DNA from: Prevotellaceae bacterium
Lineage (GTDB): Bacteria; Bacteroidota; Bacteroidia; Bacteroidales; UBA932
Length of the DNA: 5,455 nucleotides
Direction of reading: 5' to 3'
Assembly (NCBI GenBank): GCA_031287815.1
Contig: JAITSM010000146.1
Span: forward strand, 1-5,455
Shown here: in pieces, positions 4,820 through 5,455 of the stretch
How positions within the stretch are numbered: position 1 is the first letter of the stretch
How the letters are laid out: every line of letters starts with the position of its first letter
Position numbers and translations under genes: made by a program
The notes under the pieces: generated by a model
Database searches by the model: none
Told to the model about the DNA's origin: nothing
Seen by the model: the letters and a program-made list of their open reading frames with translations, nothing else

Positions 4820-5455
4820 TTAATTGTCCCTCACACAGCGAACACTCATAGCCAACCAAGGGGAACCGACAAAGCTTATAGTCCACGCGGATTCAGGCCA
4901 CGTAACAGCACCATGCACTTTAAATGTGTAAATAGTCCCCGAATGCATACTTTGGGTCCTGTAGAGCATACTGTCGTGACCATACGGTATCTGATTGTTG
5001 CCACATTCACCAGCCGTAACGCCAGCCCATACACCAACCATCATATCTTTTATGAATTTTTCATTTTTTTCATACATTGCCCCCCCCAGAGCTTGAACCA
5101 ATTTACTGTAATCATTTGCAGTTGGAACACGCCAAGGATAGGGGCATATTTGACTGGCATATTTTAGCACTGCACATCCGGTAAATAAATCACCGGGATA
5201 ACCGGGATTATTCCGGCAATCAGCATTTATATTCTCAGATGTCCCGCCATTAAATGTTGTCTTATTGCAACCGGTAGCCGTTACCGGGCGCGACCAGATT
5301 TGTGAAATGTTATCGCCTACTATCGTGATTTCCGAGCCGGAGGTAAATGAAACCGTCCCTAAGTTTAACGTACTGCTATTGCATCCAACAAAGGAGGGGT
5401 CGCGACATACGCTGTCAGCAATATTTTCTACCAATCCGGCAATACAGCCCATGCC
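4820..5455 (-). CDS. Partial FISUMP / C-type-lectin-like surface protein, candidate DGR target
   Basis: Only the C-terminal 211 residues are in the window; the frame stays open past the right edge, so the ATG at 5452 is internal and the true start is unseen. The visible part resembles the Fibrobacter succinogenes major paralogous (FISUMP) domain of large surface or secreted proteins. Counting from that ATG, 55-72 holds a RPVTATGCNKTTFNGG-type segment, 80-93 CRNNPGYPGDLFTGC, 103-111 CPYPWRVPT followed by a helix ending ALGG, and the end is MSVRCVRDN. Many cysteines suggest disulfides outside the cytoplasm. In DGR targets, C-type-lectin-fold proteins of this kind carry the variable region at the very C-terminus, ending in a motif such as SVRCVRD. 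The following Avd-like gene supports that role. No reverse transcriptase is in view, so diversification is an inference. Alternatively it is an ordinary adhesin-like surface protein. Confidence 0.75.
   Translation of the reverse strand, partial: GMGCIAGLVENIADSVCRDPSFVGCNSSTLNLGTVSFTSGSEITIVGDNISQIWSRPVTATGCNKTTFNGGTSENINADCRNNPGYPGDLFTGCAVLKYASQICPYPWRVPTANDYSKLVQALGGAMYEKNEKFIKDMMVGVWAGVTAGECGNNQIPYGHDSMLYRTQSMHSGTIYTFKVHGAVTWPESAWTISFVGSPWLAMSVRCVRDN
4823..4984 (-). other. Candidate variable region of the surface protein
   Basis: This covers about the last 54 codons, from YGHDSMLYRT to the stop. Aligned by eye to FISUMP-type DGR targets, the segment LYRTQS matches the usual YWSST-type start of the diversified part, and SVRCVRD the invariant end. 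Several codons in between (AGC, GTC, TCC, GGT, TTT) are of the kind made when adenines in AAC/AAT template codons are replaced. That is compatible with adenine mutagenesis but does not prove it without a template repeat. Boundaries are approximate. Confidence 0.4.

Overview
The window looks like a chromosomal segment of a Bacteroidota bacterium, probably Bacteroidales. The rpoN, upp and recA products are closest in style to Bacteroidota homologues. The TAnnTTTG promoter element of that phylum sits just before rpoN and recA, no convincing Shine-Dalgarno sequences are visible, and the partial gene at the right edge belongs to a surface-protein family I associate with Bacteroidales. No species can be named from sequence alone.

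Layout, left to right. 1-449 is non-coding: a possible leftward promoter, then a structured inverted-repeat element (203-356) with short 7-bp repeats on both sides. 450-1841 (+) is rpoN, the sigma-54 factor. 1971-2624 (+) is upp, uracil phosphoribosyltransferase, bracketed by two inverted copies of one composite repeat. 2755-3792 (-) is recA, convergent with upp. 3793-4382 is about 590 bases of stacked repeats: a recA promoter element, a cross-genome-type palindrome, and a large inverted-repeat element that carries a leftward terminator. 4383-4736 (-) is a four-helix-bundle protein of the Avd type. 4820-5455 (-) is the C-terminal part of a larger protein with a FISUMP/C-type-lectin-like ending.

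The three complete housekeeping genes have no obvious joint pathway. The accessory pair at the right is different: a variable-protein-like gene followed on the same strand, 83 bp later, by an Avd-like gene is the first half of the usual diversity-generating retroelement (DGR) order (target, avd, template repeat, reverse transcriptase). The template repeat and reverse transcriptase are absent where they would be expected; repeats and then recA lie there instead. So this is either a remote target cassette served by a reverse transcriptase elsewhere, a cassette whose reverse transcriptase lies beyond the right edge, or a remnant.

The second theme is the non-coding DNA. Nearly every intergenic gap carries degenerate 7-bp tandem repeats of a few classes, joined by a short GC-rich palindrome related to GGCTGGCGCCAGCC. 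Two larger inverted-repeat elements end in small hairpins whose paired bases differ between copies in a compensatory way, which suggests folding is under selection.
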